A DNA stretch of 64,000 nt, taken from positions 1 to 64,000 of the forward strand of contig JAJEBN010000109.1 of the NCBI GenBank assembly GCA_022822525.1, given 5' to 3'. The translations under genes were made by a program, and so were the position numbers. Source of the stretch: Acidimicrobiia bacterium. Lineage in GTDB: Bacteria > Actinomycetota > Acidimicrobiia > Acidimicrobiales > Poriferisodalaceae. Positions 7,877-16,271 of this stretch are shown here, piece by piece (positions within the stretch are counted from its first letter, which is position 1; every line of letters starts with the position of its first letter). The notes beneath the pieces were generated by a model that was given only the letters and a program-made list of their open reading frames with translations, was not told the DNA's origin and ran no database searches.

Positions 7877-10159
7877 CTATTGGCGGGCCATCTCAGTGCG
7901 TGCCGCGGTCTCGGCGTCGGATCGCGACGCCCCGCTGCGGTCGATCTCGACAGCATGCAGCGCACCGCTGAATGCGAACGGGGCCTCATAGCGGGGCGAC
8001 ACGGCCTGCCCGTGGTCGAAGCCCACGCTGGAGCCGATCGAGGAGATCATGCGCATCATGTAGGGAAGCTCTGCGCTCCCGCAGGGCTCGCCGTCGATGG
8101 CCAGCTCGATGACGCCCTCGGTGCGGCTCGTGCGACGGAGCCGTGCTGTCAGCACGCAATCCCCTGCGGGCACCTCAATGGCGGACTCGACGACGGTGTG
8201 CTCGCCGAACGAGTTGTAGTCCACGACGAGGCGGCCGCTCTGCACGAACACCGTCATGCCCGAGTTGGCGTTGCCGGTCGCCCACAGCACGCCCGCATCG
8301 TCGGCGCCGCGGCTCACGTGCGCGGTGAGCTCCCAGGATCGACCCGACGGCGACGCCGAAGCCGACGAGGGGATCGGCGACAGCGGCGGTCGGTAGCGGT
8401 AGCGCCGACTGGTGGGGTGCGGCGAGTGATCGTCGGGACGGGCGATGAACAGCTCGATCATCCGGTCGTCCAGCGGCAGGACGCCGTGGCGCTCGGCCTC
8501 GGACCACCACAGGCCGACCAATTCCTCCAGCTTGCCGGGATCGGCCGCTGCGAGGTCGTTGCACTCGGACCAGTCCGATGACAGCTCGTACAGCTCCCAG
8601 CGGTCGTCGTCGAAGGACTCGCCCCCGATGTGCCGTGTCACCGCTTTCCAGGTGACACCTTCTTGCTCGGCCACGAGCGCACGCGAACCGAGTTGCTCGA
8701 AGTACTGGAGCGTGTTGGCGGCCGGGGCGTCCGCGTCGGCGAGCACCGAGGCGAACGAGCTGCCGGTCACCGGAAGCTGCGCGTAGCCGCCGAACACCTC
8801 CGGCGGCGTGATGTCGAGCAGTTCGTAGATCGTGGGCACGACATCGGACACGTTCACGAATTGGTCACGACGGGTGCCTTGCTGGTCAGCGTCGATGCCG
8901 GCGGGCCAGTGCACCACCAGGGGCACATGCACCCCTCCTTCGTGGGTGTTCTGCTTGTACCACTTGAAAGGACTGTTGCCGCACTGGGCCCAGCCCCACG
9001 GGTAGTTGGTGTGCGAGTTGGGCCCGCCGATCTCGTCGAGCCTGTCCATCACGTCATCGGGATCGTCGAGGACGCCGTTGAAGTACTTCATCTCATGCAT
9101 GACGCCGAACGGCCCGCCCTCTTGTGAGGCGCCGTTGTCGGCCAGCACCATCAGGATCGTGTTGTCGAGCTGGCCCATCTGGCGCAGCCCCTCGACGAGC
9201 CGCCCGATCTGGTCGTCGGTGTGGTCGAGAAACGCAGCGAAGGCCTCCTGCAGGCGGCAGGCGAAGCGGCGATGGCTCTCTGGCAGCTCATCCCACGGCC
9301 GCACGCCAGGATTGCGGGGCGCCAGCTGGGTGCCTTCGGGGATGATCCCGTGCGCGAGTTGTCGCTCGTACCAGCGCTCGCGGACCGCGTCCCAGCCTTC
9401 GTCGAACCGTCCCCAGTATTTGTCGAGGTAGGCCTGCGGCGCCTGATGCGGCGCGTGGGTTGCGCCGAAGGGCAGGTAGGCGAAGAACGGCCGGTCGGGA
9501 CGCACGCCTGTGCTGTCGCTGATCATGCGCAGCAGCTGATCGACGAGGTCTTCGCTGAGGTGGTAGCCCTCATCGGGGCCCGCAGGCGGGTCGATGTGGT
9601 GGTTGTCGACGACGAGCTCGGGATGGAACTGGTCGGTCTCGCCTTCGAGGAAGCCGTAGAAGCGGTCGAATCCGCGTGCCAGCGGCCACTGGTCATACGG
9701 CCCGGCGGCGGAGATGTCGCCGGTCGGCGCCAGGTGCCACTTGCCGCAGCAGAATGTGGCGTAGCCCTGCGCGCCGAGCACTTCGGCCACGGTCGCGGCG
9801 TGGTTGGTGATGTGGCCGAGCTGGTGCGGGAAGCCGGTGCGGTGGTTGGACACCGAGCGCATGCCCACGGCGTGCTGGGACCGGCCGGTGAGCAGCGATG
9901 CGCGCGTCGGTGAGCACAGCGGGGTGACGTGGAAGTTGGTGAACTGCAGCCCGGCGGCTGCGAGCGAGTCGACATGGGGGGTGTCGATGTCGGAGCCGTA
10001 GCAGCCGAACTGGGCGAAGCCCGTGTCGTCGAGCAGCACAATGATGACGTTTGGCGCATCGGGTCCCGGATGCGGCGGGGATGCGAAGTGCGGTTCGGAC
10101 TCCGCGAGCGTGCGGCCGATGCGGCCTTCGAACGGGACCGGCTGGATCGGGTGTGTCAT
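7877..10159 (-). CDS. Arylsulfatase (formylglycine type)
   Basis: A 760-aa sulfatase. The metal and formylglycine site is present: LLDDTGFAQFGCYG supplies the Asp pair and CSPTRASLLTGR has Cys82 in the CxPxR context that formylglycine-generating enzyme modifies. GKWHLAPT and FAYLPFGATHAPH are further family landmarks. About 200 residues after the core (from YRPPLSPIPS) form a beta-rich tail like that of large AtsA-type arylsulfatases. No Sec or Tat signal is seen, which suggests a cytoplasmic enzyme. It cleaves sulfate esters; the substrate is unknown. It resembles the 753-aa sulfatase at 31631-33892 along its full length. Confidence 0.9.
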   Translation of the reverse strand: MTHPIQPVPFEGRIGRTLAESEPHFASPPHPGPDAPNVIIVLLDDTGFAQFGCYGSDIDTPHVDSLAAAGLQFTNFHVTPLCSPTRASLLTGRSQHAVGMRSVSNHRTGFPHQLGHITNHAATVAEVLGAQGYATFCCGKWHLAPTGDISAAGPYDQWPLARGFDRFYGFLEGETDQFHPELVVDNHHIDPPAGPDEGYHLSEDLVDQLLRMISDSTGVRPDRPFFAYLPFGATHAPHQAPQAYLDKYWGRFDEGWDAVRERWYERQLAHGIIPEGTQLAPRNPGVRPWDELPESHRRFACRLQEAFAAFLDHTDDQIGRLVEGLRQMGQLDNTILMVLADNGASQEGGPFGVMHEMKYFNGVLDDPDDVMDRLDEIGGPNSHTNYPWGWAQCGNSPFKWYKQNTHEGGVHVPLVVHWPAGIDADQQGTRRDQFVNVSDVVPTIYELLDITPPEVFGGYAQLPVTGSSFASVLADADAPAANTLQYFEQLGSRALVAEQEGVTWKAVTRHIGGESFDDDRWELYELSSDWSECNDLAAADPGKLEELVGLWWSEAERHGVLPLDDRMIELFIARPDDHSPHPTSRRYRYRPPLSPIPSSASASPSGRSWELTAHVSRGADDAGVLWATGNANSGMTVFVQSGRLVVDYNSFGEHTVVESAIEVPAGDCVLTARLRRTSRTEGVIELAIDGEPCGSAELPYMMRMISSIGSSVGFDHGQAVSPRYEAPFAFSGALHAVEIDRSGASRSDAETAARTEMARQ

Positions 10160-10208
10160 CGAATCTCCTGGGACGATGCCGTGAACGGGTTGGCGTGGCT
10201 TCGCCGGC

Positions 10209-11030
10209 TCACAGCGTGACCGTGGTGAGGTCGTCGCCGATGACGACCTCGCCGTCGAAGTGAGCTGCTGCCAGCTCGACCCATTCGGGGTACTGCTCGG
10301 GTGTGGGCGCGGGAACCATGTGGGTCAGCACCAGCCGCTTGACGCCGACCCTGGCGGCTGTCTGTGCCGCTTCGACGACGCCGGAGTGGTAGTCGAGGAT
10401 GTCACGGAACATTTCGTTGGGGCTCAGCTCGACGAGGTCTCGGCGGATGACGGTCTGCACGTAGGCGTCGGCTCCGGCGGCGAGCTGGTCGACGCCGTCG
10501 CAGGGGATGGTGTCGCCGACGATGGCCGCCGTCGCGCCGCCGTGTTCGAGGCGGTAGCCAAGCGTGGGCTTGACCGGTGCATGCTGGGTGGCCGCCGCGC
10601 TGACGTGAACGTCGTTGACGTCGAACGCCTCCGCGGGCTCGAGTTCGGTCACCTCGACCTGCGGTTCGTTGACGAGCATGTCGTGGTGCGTGATGCGGTA
10701 GCCGATGTCTGCTTCGAGCGCGCCCATCTGACGTTCGACGAACTGCGCTGTGCCCGGCGGGCCGTAGACCCGCAGCGTGGCGTTGCCCTGGCTCATGATC
10801 CAGTGGGTGGTGATCACGTCGTTGAGCGCGCAGACGTGATCGCTGTGCAGGTGGGTGATCAGCACGGCGCTGAGGAAGGCGGGCAGCGAGCCGCCGCCTG
10901 CCATGCGCATGACGACGCCGCGGCCGGCGTCGATGAGGATGTGAGTGTCGCCTGCCTTGATCAGCGTGGACGGTCCCGCCCGGTTGGCGTCAGGCAGCGG
11001 CGAGCCGGTACCGGTCAGCACGATGTCCAT
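10209..11030 (-). CDS. Metallo-beta-lactamase-fold hydrolase (RNase Z/arylsulfatase-like)
   Basis: The 273-aa protein starts MDIVLTGTGSPLP and carries the zinc motif THLHSDH (about 75-81), a second-shell Asp in VGDTIPCDG and a final His in VLTHMVPAP. This is the layout of RNase Z and related phosphodiesterase or ester hydrolases. The ATG at 11030 follows GGGGAGCGTC and is preferred to the start at 11060. A TAGGGT box at 11093-11098 on the same strand is a possible -10 element. It lies 49 bp upstream of the arylsulfatase gene, so both may be transcribed together. A role in hydrolysing a lactone or ester product of desulfation is possible but speculative. Confidence 0.8.
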   Translation of the reverse strand: MDIVLTGTGSPLPDANRAGPSTLIKAGDTHILIDAGRGVVMRMAGGGSLPAFLSAVLITHLHSDHVCALNDVITTHWIMSQGNATLRVYGPPGTAQFVERQMGALEADIGYRITHHDMLVNEPQVEVTELEPAEAFDVNDVHVSAAATQHAPVKPTLGYRLEHGGATAAIVGDTIPCDGVDQLAAGADAYVQTVIRRDLVELSPNEMFRDILDYHSGVVEAAQTAARVGVKRLVLTHMVPAPTPEQYPEWVELAAAHFDGEVVIGDDLTTVTL

Positions 11031-11240
11031 GACGCTCCCCTGACGGCCCCGCCGGTCCAACCGAACCTTCGCTTATCGGCGAATCGGCAGGAACCCTAGC
11101 ATTCTTTTGCCAGTTTTGGTGACAATACATCGCAGGAGTGCCGGCCAGAGCTGCACCCGCGTACCCGATGTCACCGGCCGGTTCGAGACCGTCGACTCCC
11201 CTGCCCCTGGGGTTGCCAATCAGTCGTGGCTTGATTCGTC

Positions 11241-11672
11241 TCAGCGACCGGGGGGCGTGTGCTCGAACGGCAGATCCTGATACAGGTACTGGGTGACGGT
11301 GATGCGCAGCACGACTCCTGCGTCGCCACGTTCCGGGAACGGCTTGCCGGTGTACTTGTGGCTGAGTGCGTCCAGAGCGGCCATGTCGGCATCGGGCTCG
11401 ACTACGCAGGTGCCACGCATCTGCAGCTCCTCATAGGGGTTGTCGATGTCGACGATCGAGATGGCGACTCGCGGATCACGCAGCACGTTCTGCGTCTTGA
11501 GCGAATCCCCGCCCGTGGCGATGACCACTGTGGAAGGGTCGACAAGGTCGATCCATACCGGATCGAGCTTGGGCGACCCGTTGGCCCGGACAGTTGCAAG
11601 GTGTGCGAAGTTCGGCCTGCGTACGAGGTTCTGGGCTTCTGCGCTCATGACCTTCGGAGTCGGCGTCGTCAT
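11241..11672 (-). CDS. PPOX-class (F420- or FMN-binding split-barrel) oxidoreductase
   Basis: This 143-aa protein has the pyridoxamine 5'-phosphate oxidase-like split barrel: FAHLATVRANGSPKLDPVWIDLVD at the N-terminus and a central LRDPRVAISIVDIDNPYEELQMRG. It resembles the actinobacterial Rv1155/Rv2074-like F420-binding families. The start follows GAGGGATCCC. Likely a cytosolic reductase of unknown substrate; F420 versus FMN use cannot be decided here. It stands alone between apt and the metallo-beta-lactamase gene. Confidence 0.82.
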   Translation of the reverse strand: MTTPTPKVMSAEAQNLVRRPNFAHLATVRANGSPKLDPVWIDLVDPSTVVIATGGDSLKTQNVLRDPRVAISIVDIDNPYEELQMRGTCVVEPDADMAALDALSHKYTGKPFPERGDAGVVLRITVTQYLYQDLPFEHTPPGR

Positions 11673-11778
11673 GGGATCCCTCGCTTCGCAATCTGGCCAG
11701 CGTGCCGACGCTCACCGTAAACGTCTGAGCGATTACCCCGCGCCTGCTCGCTGAGGAATCTCTCGGTGATCCATCCAA

Positions 11779-12315
11779 CTACTCGACGATGAGCGCTGAC
11801 TCAATGCGCGCTTCGCCCAGCTGGCGACGGCCGTCGAGGAAAGCGAGCTCGACGATGAACGAGAAACCGACAAGCTCACCCCCGCCGTGCATGACGAGAT
11901 GCGCCGATGCAGCGGCAGTCCCGCCGGTGGCCAGCACGTCGTCCACGATCAGCACGCGTGCCCCAGCCGTAATGGCATCGGTGTGCATTTCCAGGCGCTC
12001 TGTGCCGTACTCCAGTTCGTAGCCGGCACCCAGCGTCGGCCGTGGCAGCTTCCCCGGCTTGCGCAGCGGCACAAACCCGGCATCCAGCCGGTCCGCTGCC
12101 ATCCCGCCAATGACGAAGCCCCGGGCCTCCGGTGCAGCCACAAGCTCAACACCCTGGCCCTCGAACGGCTCCACCAGCTCAGCCACGCACGCCGCCAAAC
12201 CGTCCGAATCCCCCAGCAAAGGCGTGATGTCCTTGAACACAACCCCCGCCCGAGGAAACCCCGGAACATCCCGTATCAACGACCGCCACACGATCGGATG
12301 GTGACGGTCAGTCAT
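11779..12315 (-). CDS. apt: Adenine phosphoribosyltransferase
   Basis: The 178-aa product is a purine salvage enzyme making AMP from adenine and PRPP. The PRPP-binding loop VLIVDDVLATGGTAAA is intact, along with the N-terminal IRDVPGFPRAGVVFKDITPLL and the ARGFVIGG loop. The ATG at 12315 overlaps the stop of the upstream PIN-like toxin gene as ATGA, so the longer ORF start at 12336 is rejected. Being the last gene of a toxin-antitoxin transcript is unusual for apt, which in actinobacteria is often next to relA or secDF. Confidence 0.9.
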   Translation of the reverse strand: MTDRHHPIVWRSLIRDVPGFPRAGVVFKDITPLLGDSDGLAACVAELVEPFEGQGVELVAAPEARGFVIGGMAADRLDAGFVPLRKPGKLPRPTLGAGYELEYGTERLEMHTDAITAGARVLIVDDVLATGGTAAASAHLVMHGGGELVGFSFIVELAFLDGRRQLGEARIESALIVE

Positions 12316-12692
12316 TGCCGTGCTCGGTCGAGCCACCAGATGAACGACTCCGCATCGTCGAGCACAGCTGCTTGCTCGGGCAAGAACTCCGCTAGTGCGC
12401 TGACGAGGGTCTGCACGTGGTCACCGGCCCCACGAGGGAATCGGCGCGGGTGAGTGAAGAGCAAGCCCGCATGGGGTTGTCCCGAAGCGGTGCCGGACTG
12501 GTGGAGAGCGGCGAAGTCCTTGACATTCTCGGTGACAATTGCTCGTCGATCGGCGGCTGCAGCGCGCAGCAGATCGGAATCGGCAAGCCCGACGAGTTCT
12601 GATCGTTCCTTGACAGCGACCACGTCATAGCCGAGCCGGCGCAGTTCAACGGCAACTGCGGGCGCGTGCATCTCGTCCAGCAGCAGCTTCAC
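12312..12692 (-). CDS. DUF5615 PIN-like toxin
   Basis: A 126-aa protein beginning MKLLLDEMHAPAVAVELRRLGYDVVAV, then DSDLLRAAAADRRAIVTENVKDFAAL. The acidic residues Asp6, Glu7, Asp40 and Asp58 fit the PIN-like nuclease site of the DUF5615 (Mut7-C-like) family, typically the toxin of a type II pair. It starts at a GTG that overlaps the antitoxin stop (GTGA) and its stop overlaps the apt start (ATGA), so the three genes are translationally coupled. RNA cleavage is the family expectation; activity is not shown. Confidence 0.8.
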   Translation of the reverse strand: MKLLLDEMHAPAVAVELRRLGYDVVAVKERSELVGLADSDLLRAAAADRRAIVTENVKDFAALHQSGTASGQPHAGLLFTHPRRFPRGAGDHVQTLVSALAEFLPEQAAVLDDAESFIWWLDRARQ

Positions 12693-13111
12693 CCTGACAG
12701 CAGGCGCCGTTCGTTTTCCCAGACCGCCAGCTCGAGATCTGCCATCTCGTCATTCTGAGCGATCTCGGCGTCGATCTCATCGGTGAATTCGGCGTAGTAC
12801 CGGCTGGCCGTCCGCACTTGGGAAGCCGCCAATCCGAGTTGGGCAGCCAGGCGATCGGCGCGTTCCTCGACGCTGCCGGTCATGTCGCGCATCGGCCCGA
12901 CGATCTCCCACACGTCAGGCCCTGCTGCCAGTCCGGCCCGGCGACCGCTCGGTCCACTACGAAAGACGATTCCCGGGTGGGCCTCCATCCGCAGACCTTC
13001 GTCGATCAGACGCTCGCCCACGGCTGAAATCGACTCAGCGCCCTGAGCGGCACGATGCTTCAGACGGTCATAAGAACCAGGTCGCCGGAAACGAATCGAC
13101 AGCACGGTCAC
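12689..13111 (-). CDS. Antitoxin of the PIN-like toxin (DUF433-like)
   Basis: A 140-aa protein. The N-terminus (VLSIRFRRPGSYDRLKHRA) looks like a ribbon-helix-helix strand-helix. The middle HPGIVFRSGPSGRRAGLAAGPDVWEIV and the following helices resemble DUF433-type antitoxins that accompany DUF5615 toxins. I chose the GTG at 13111 because a TACAAT box ends 6 nt before it and a perfect inverted repeat surrounds that box. The GTG at 13135 would place the operator inside the coding region. Expected role: bind and neutralise the toxin and repress its own promoter. Confidence 0.72.
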   Translation of the reverse strand: MTVLSIRFRRPGSYDRLKHRAAQGAESISAVGERLIDEGLRMEAHPGIVFRSGPSGRRAGLAAGPDVWEIVGPMRDMTGSVEERADRLAAQLGLAASQVRTASRYYAEFTDEIDAEIAQNDEMADLELAVWENERRLLSG

Positions 13112-13136
13112 GGTGACATTGTAGTCAGATGTCACC
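13112..13136 (-). promoter_or_regulatory. Operator palindrome over a leaderless promoter of the toxin-antitoxin-apt operon
   Basis: GGTGACAT and ATGTCACC form a perfect 8-bp inverted repeat with a 9-nt spacer. The minus strand carries TACAAT (13118-13123) inside it, then 6 nt, then the GTG start at 13111. This is the layout of an autorepressed leaderless promoter. No good -35 is visible. Confidence 0.6.
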
Positions 13137-13167
13137 AAATGCCTATGCGGCGTCGCCGCAAGAGGAA

Positions 13168-13587
13168 TCAGTTGCGGACGAGGCGGAAGACGGGGATCTC
13201 GCGGCCGTGCTCGGTGGCGCTGTTCTCGTAGTCGGCGAACTGCGGCATCAGCGCTGCTTGTGCATCGAACAGCCGCCTGCGCTCGTCGCCCTCGGTGAGG
13301 TGGGCCGTGGCCTCCCAGGTGTCGGTGCCGACCTCGACAGTGACTGTCGGGTTCGCAACCAGGTTGTAGTACCAGTTCGGGTTCGTCGGGGCGCCGCCCT
13401 TGGAGGCGATGATCACGATGTCGTCGCCATCGGTGGAGTACACGAGCGGCGAGCACAGCTCGCGGCCGGACTTGGCCCCGGTCATCGTGACGAGGATCAT
13501 CGGCGCACCCTTGAGCCAGCCGCTGCAATTGCCCTCGTTCTCGCGGAACTCCTTGATCACAGGTTCGTTCATCTTCAGAAAGTCCAT
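13168..13587 (-). CDS. Deazaflavin-dependent nitroreductase family (DDN-like)
   Basis: The 139-aa split-barrel protein carries the DDN signature: ILVTMTGAKSGRELCSPLVY followed by VIIASKGGAPTNPNWYYNLVANPTVTVEV. These actinobacterial proteins use F420H2. AGGAGA lies 6 nt before the ATG. It could reduce quinones or nitro compounds in the cytoplasm; substrate unknown. It is 22 bp downstream of the phytanoyl-CoA-type dioxygenase on the same strand. Confidence 0.87.
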   Translation of the reverse strand: MDFLKMNEPVIKEFRENEGNCSGWLKGAPMILVTMTGAKSGRELCSPLVYSTDGDDIVIIASKGGAPTNPNWYYNLVANPTVTVEVGTDTWEATAHLTEGDERRRLFDAQAALMPQFADYENSATEHGREIPVFRLVRN

Positions 13588-13609
13588 CGAAATCTCCTGT
13601 CCGGTGAGC

Positions 13610-14497
13610 TCAGGCAGTATCGCCGTTCGAGGCGATCACGTCCTGCATCTCGCGGGCATGGCGCAGCCACAGTCCCCCGCCGTTGAACGGACGAGGATCG
13701 TAGGAACTGTGGCCGAGCAGCCGTTGCACTCGCTCGCTCTGGCCGGAGAGCTCTCCGAGGCTGAAGTCCATTGGGCTGGCTTCTTCGGGCGTCAACCAGC
13801 CCGCGACGAAGCTGACGTGGAACGCCCGCCGCCACCGGTCTGCAGTCTGGTTGGCGCCGCCGCCATGCAGCACGTACCCCGAGTACACGAGCGCGTCGCC
13901 AGGCCCGAGCTCGGCCGGCACCGACTCACACTCTTCATAGCGAGCCAACTCACTCTGGCGGTGGCTGCCCGGCACCACCCGGGTGGCGCCCAGCTCCTCG
14001 GTGACCTCTTCCAAGCCGATCATGGCGCTGACGGTGACTTCGGGCAAATCGGGCCAGGTGGCCTTGACGAACGCCCACCAGTTGTTTGCGTCGCGGTGCA
14101 GCATCTGCGCCGTCTCGCCCGGCCCGATGTACATCACCTGAGCCGTGTTCAGCCAGTACGACCCGCAGATCGGAAGAAGCACGGCATCTGCGATCTGCGC
14201 GTACAGCTCGTTGTCGAGGATGTCGAAGAATGCCGGGGTCAGCCGGGCCAAGCTCGAGAACCGGATCGTGTTGGCGCCGACAAAGCGCTTGCCGTCATCG
14301 CCGAGGCCCTGGGTGGCACCGCCCGGCTGGATGCCCTGGGCGAATTCGTCCGCGGCAGCACGCATCTGGGCGATGGTGTCAACACCGAACATGCCTTCGA
14401 CGATGACCCCGCCGTCCTCCCGCATCGCCTCGAGAATCGGCTCCAGCCCTGCTGAGGCCGGAATCCTCTGCAACGAACGAACAGCGGTCTTGCTCAT
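13610..14497 (-). CDS. Phytanoyl-CoA dioxygenase (PhyH)-like Fe(II)/2-oxoglutarate oxygenase
   Basis: A 295-aa protein with the 2-His-1-Asp facial triad: QMLHRDANNWW gives HxD, and the distal His lies in GYVLHGGGANQT. RRAFHVSFVAGW would supply the 2-oxoglutarate-binding Arg. The motif GATRVVPGSHR before the distal His is a PhyH hallmark. The ATG at 14497 (MSKTAV) is preferred over 14515. It would hydroxylate an aliphatic substrate; PhyH family members range from phytanoyl-CoA to secondary-metabolite substrates, so the target is open. Confidence 0.85.
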   Translation of the reverse strand: MSKTAVRSLQRIPASAGLEPILEAMREDGGVIVEGMFGVDTIAQMRAAADEFAQGIQPGGATQGLGDDGKRFVGANTIRFSSLARLTPAFFDILDNELYAQIADAVLLPICGSYWLNTAQVMYIGPGETAQMLHRDANNWWAFVKATWPDLPEVTVSAMIGLEEVTEELGATRVVPGSHRQSELARYEECESVPAELGPGDALVYSGYVLHGGGANQTADRWRRAFHVSFVAGWLTPEEASPMDFSLGELSGQSERVQRLLGHSSYDPRPFNGGGLWLRHAREMQDVIASNGDTA

Positions 14498-14664
14498 GGC
14501 AGCACGTCTCGGCATCCGGGCCCGCCCGTCGGGCCGTCTGCCCAGAAACTACTCCCCGACCCGCCATCCAGGGAAGCCGCAGCGTTCCCTCGTGCCGGGC
14601 TTTGGCGCAGGGCGAGCGTCCAATGTTGAGGCATCGGCGGCGATGCACATTCCAGGGGGCACCG

Positions 14665-15297
14665 ATGGAACTCGTCACCGTGGATCGAGACCGGGCGGCA
14701 CAGTTCACCGGCGACGTGGTCGAGCTGGTGTACAACAGCGGTCCGCCCACCTACGACTACCAATTCGTCAGTCGAGCGGCGTTCGACCGGCTGATCGGCG
14801 ACTCGTGGCTTGCCGAGGGGACGCTGTGCGGCTACGACGAGACCACGCTCGCCATGGACGGCGATGATCTGCTGGGCATCGAGATCGGCTATGCCGGCCC
14901 CGAATTCGATCGCCGCAAGAAGATGCTTCGGCCACTGTGGCAGTCGATCATCGAGGACGGTGCCGTCACCCCCGAGCAGCTTGACGAGATCGCCCGGCGC
15001 TCCTACCTGGCCAGCTACCTCAACGCAGCGATCCCGGCCAGCGCGTACTACGTCCATGCGCTGTCGGTGCGGCCCGAGCTGCACGGCCAGGGCATCGGCG
15101 CAGCCCTCATGAAGGACGCCATCGATCGGGCCGCCGACGAGGGCTACCGGGTCGTCCATCTCGACGTGCTGTCGGACAATCCCGCCGTCAAGTTCTACGA
15201 GGCATTCGGCTTCGAAGTGCTGGCGCAGACCGTGGCGCCCGTCCCCCACAGCCACGGCGTGCCGATGGAACAGCGCATGTCGCTGGATCTGCGCTGA
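14665..15297 (+). CDS. GNAT-family N-acetyltransferase
   Basis: The 210-aa protein has the acetyl-CoA loop VRPELHGQGIGAALMKDAID (motif A, R/Q-x-x-G-x-G/A) and the following VVHLDVLSDNPAVKFYEAFGFEVL, which is motif B of GNAT enzymes. The ATG at 14665 is preceded by AGGGGGC at 4-5 nt and is preferred over 14602. It acetylates an unknown amine. It is divergent from the PhyH gene and converges on ridA with 7 bp between stops. Confidence 0.87.
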   Translation: MELVTVDRDRAAQFTGDVVELVYNSGPPTYDYQFVSRAAFDRLIGDSWLAEGTLCGYDETTLAMDGDDLLGIEIGYAGPEFDRRKKMLRPLWQSIIEDGAVTPEQLDEIARRSYLASYLNAAIPASAYYVHALSVRPELHGQGIGAALMKDAIDRAADEGYRVVHLDVLSDNPAVKFYEAFGFEVLAQTVAPVPHSHGVPMEQRMSLDLR

Positions 15298-15304
15298 GCG
15301 GTGC

Positions 15305-15694
15305 CTACTCCTTGTAGGCGACGACGTCGATCTCGATGAGGGCGTCGGGGACGATGATCCCGGCGATCACGGTCGTGCTTGCCGGCGGATCGCCAGGGAA
15401 GAACTTCTTGCGAGCTGCGCTGTACGAGCCGTACTGATCGACGTCGGTGATGAATGCCTGCAGCTTGACGACATCGGCCATTTCGAAGCCCTCTTCGGCG
15501 AGCGCCATCTGGATGTAGTCGAATATCTCCTCGGCTTGGCCACCCATGTCCTTGGTGAGGTCGTTGGCGATGCAGCCCGAGACGTAGATCGACGGCCCGG
15601 CCCTCACCGCCGGCGCGAACGCCCCGGAACGGATCAGCTCGGGGACCGGGTGCGCCTCGATGAGCGCTTCTGAACGGATGACCTTGCCTGCCAT
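15305..15694 (-). CDS. RidA-family protein
   Basis: A 129-aa YjgF/YER057c/UK114 family member: VSGCIANDLTKDMGGQAEEIFDYIQMALAE and the C-terminal PASTTVIAGIIVPDALIEIDVVAY. Canonical RidA hydrolyses reactive enamine/imine intermediates and needs an Arg near residue 105. Here the position in STTVIAGIIVPDALIEI lacks an obvious RVEV-type Arg, so it may belong to an Rid subgroup without imine deaminase activity (moderate certainty). A TAGTCT box 6 nt before the ATG suggests a leaderless transcript. Confidence 0.85.
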   Translation of the reverse strand: MAGKVIRSEALIEAHPVPELIRSGAFAPAVRAGPSIYVSGCIANDLTKDMGGQAEEIFDYIQMALAEEGFEMADVVKLQAFITDVDQYGSYSAARKKFFPGDPPASTTVIAGIIVPDALIEIDVVAYKE

Positions 15695-15700
15695 GGCCGG

Positions 15701-15706
15701 AGACTA
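15701..15706 (-). promoter_or_regulatory. Leaderless -10 box of the RidA gene
   Basis: TAGTCT on the minus strand is followed by CCGGCC and then the ATG, exactly 6 nt apart. This TANNNT-N6-start spacing recurs in this window. No Shine-Dalgarno is present. Confidence 0.5.
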
Positions 15707-15751
15707 ACGCTGTGCTCCGGGCTCGTCAGATGGCCCGAGGCCGAGGTCACT

Positions 15752-16174
15752 GTGGCCGAAAATGGCAAGATCACTGCGATGAGCGACTTCCCACCGGTGT
15801 TCGGGGACTTCAAGCGGGCCATGTTCCGCTGCGACGCCGAGGCGCTGGCACACACCGTCACCGACGACTTCGTGTGGGAGCTGCACGCCGGAGCATCACC
15901 GGACGAGCCTGCTGGACGGGTGCTGCGGGGCCCAGACGAGATGGCAGCAGAGTTCCGCCGCCGCAAGCTCGAATGGTCCGATGTCCGCTATGACGACGTC
16001 GAAGAGCGCATGGCCGGCGACGACCTCATTGTGCAGACCTTCGTGGTGTCCGGCACTGACTCACGGGGCGAGACGTTCCGCTCCCACGCCGTGGATCTCT
16101 ACCCGCTGCGAGACGGCCGAGTAGCAGCCAAGCGCACCTACTGGAAGATCGACGGGCCCGGCCCCGCACTCTGA
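15752..16174 (+). CDS. SnoaL-like (NTF2-fold) protein
   Basis: This protein of 140 aa (131 if the ATG at 15779 is used) has the NTF2/SnoaL cone fold pattern: an N-terminal helix FGDFKRAMFRCDAEALAHTVTDDFVWELHAG, then RVLRGPDEMAAEFRRRK and the strand pair DLIVQTFVVSGTD / VDLYPLRDGRVAAKRTYWK. The GTG at 15752 has GAGG 5 nt upstream, so it is given here. NTF2-fold proteins act as isomerases, dehydratases or carriers; the role is not predictable. Confidence 0.78.
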   Translation: MAENGKITAMSDFPPVFGDFKRAMFRCDAEALAHTVTDDFVWELHAGASPDEPAGRVLRGPDEMAAEFRRRKLEWSDVRYDDVEERMAGDDLIVQTFVVSGTDSRGETFRSHAVDLYPLRDGRVAAKRTYWKIDGPGPAL

Positions 16175-16271
16175 TCCGGGCCCCGTCGCGGCGGCGCCGG
16201 CGGATGCCAACTCCCGCCTCCCGCTCCCCCACAGATCCCGATCGCCGACGTCCGGCCGACGTCACGAAGAC

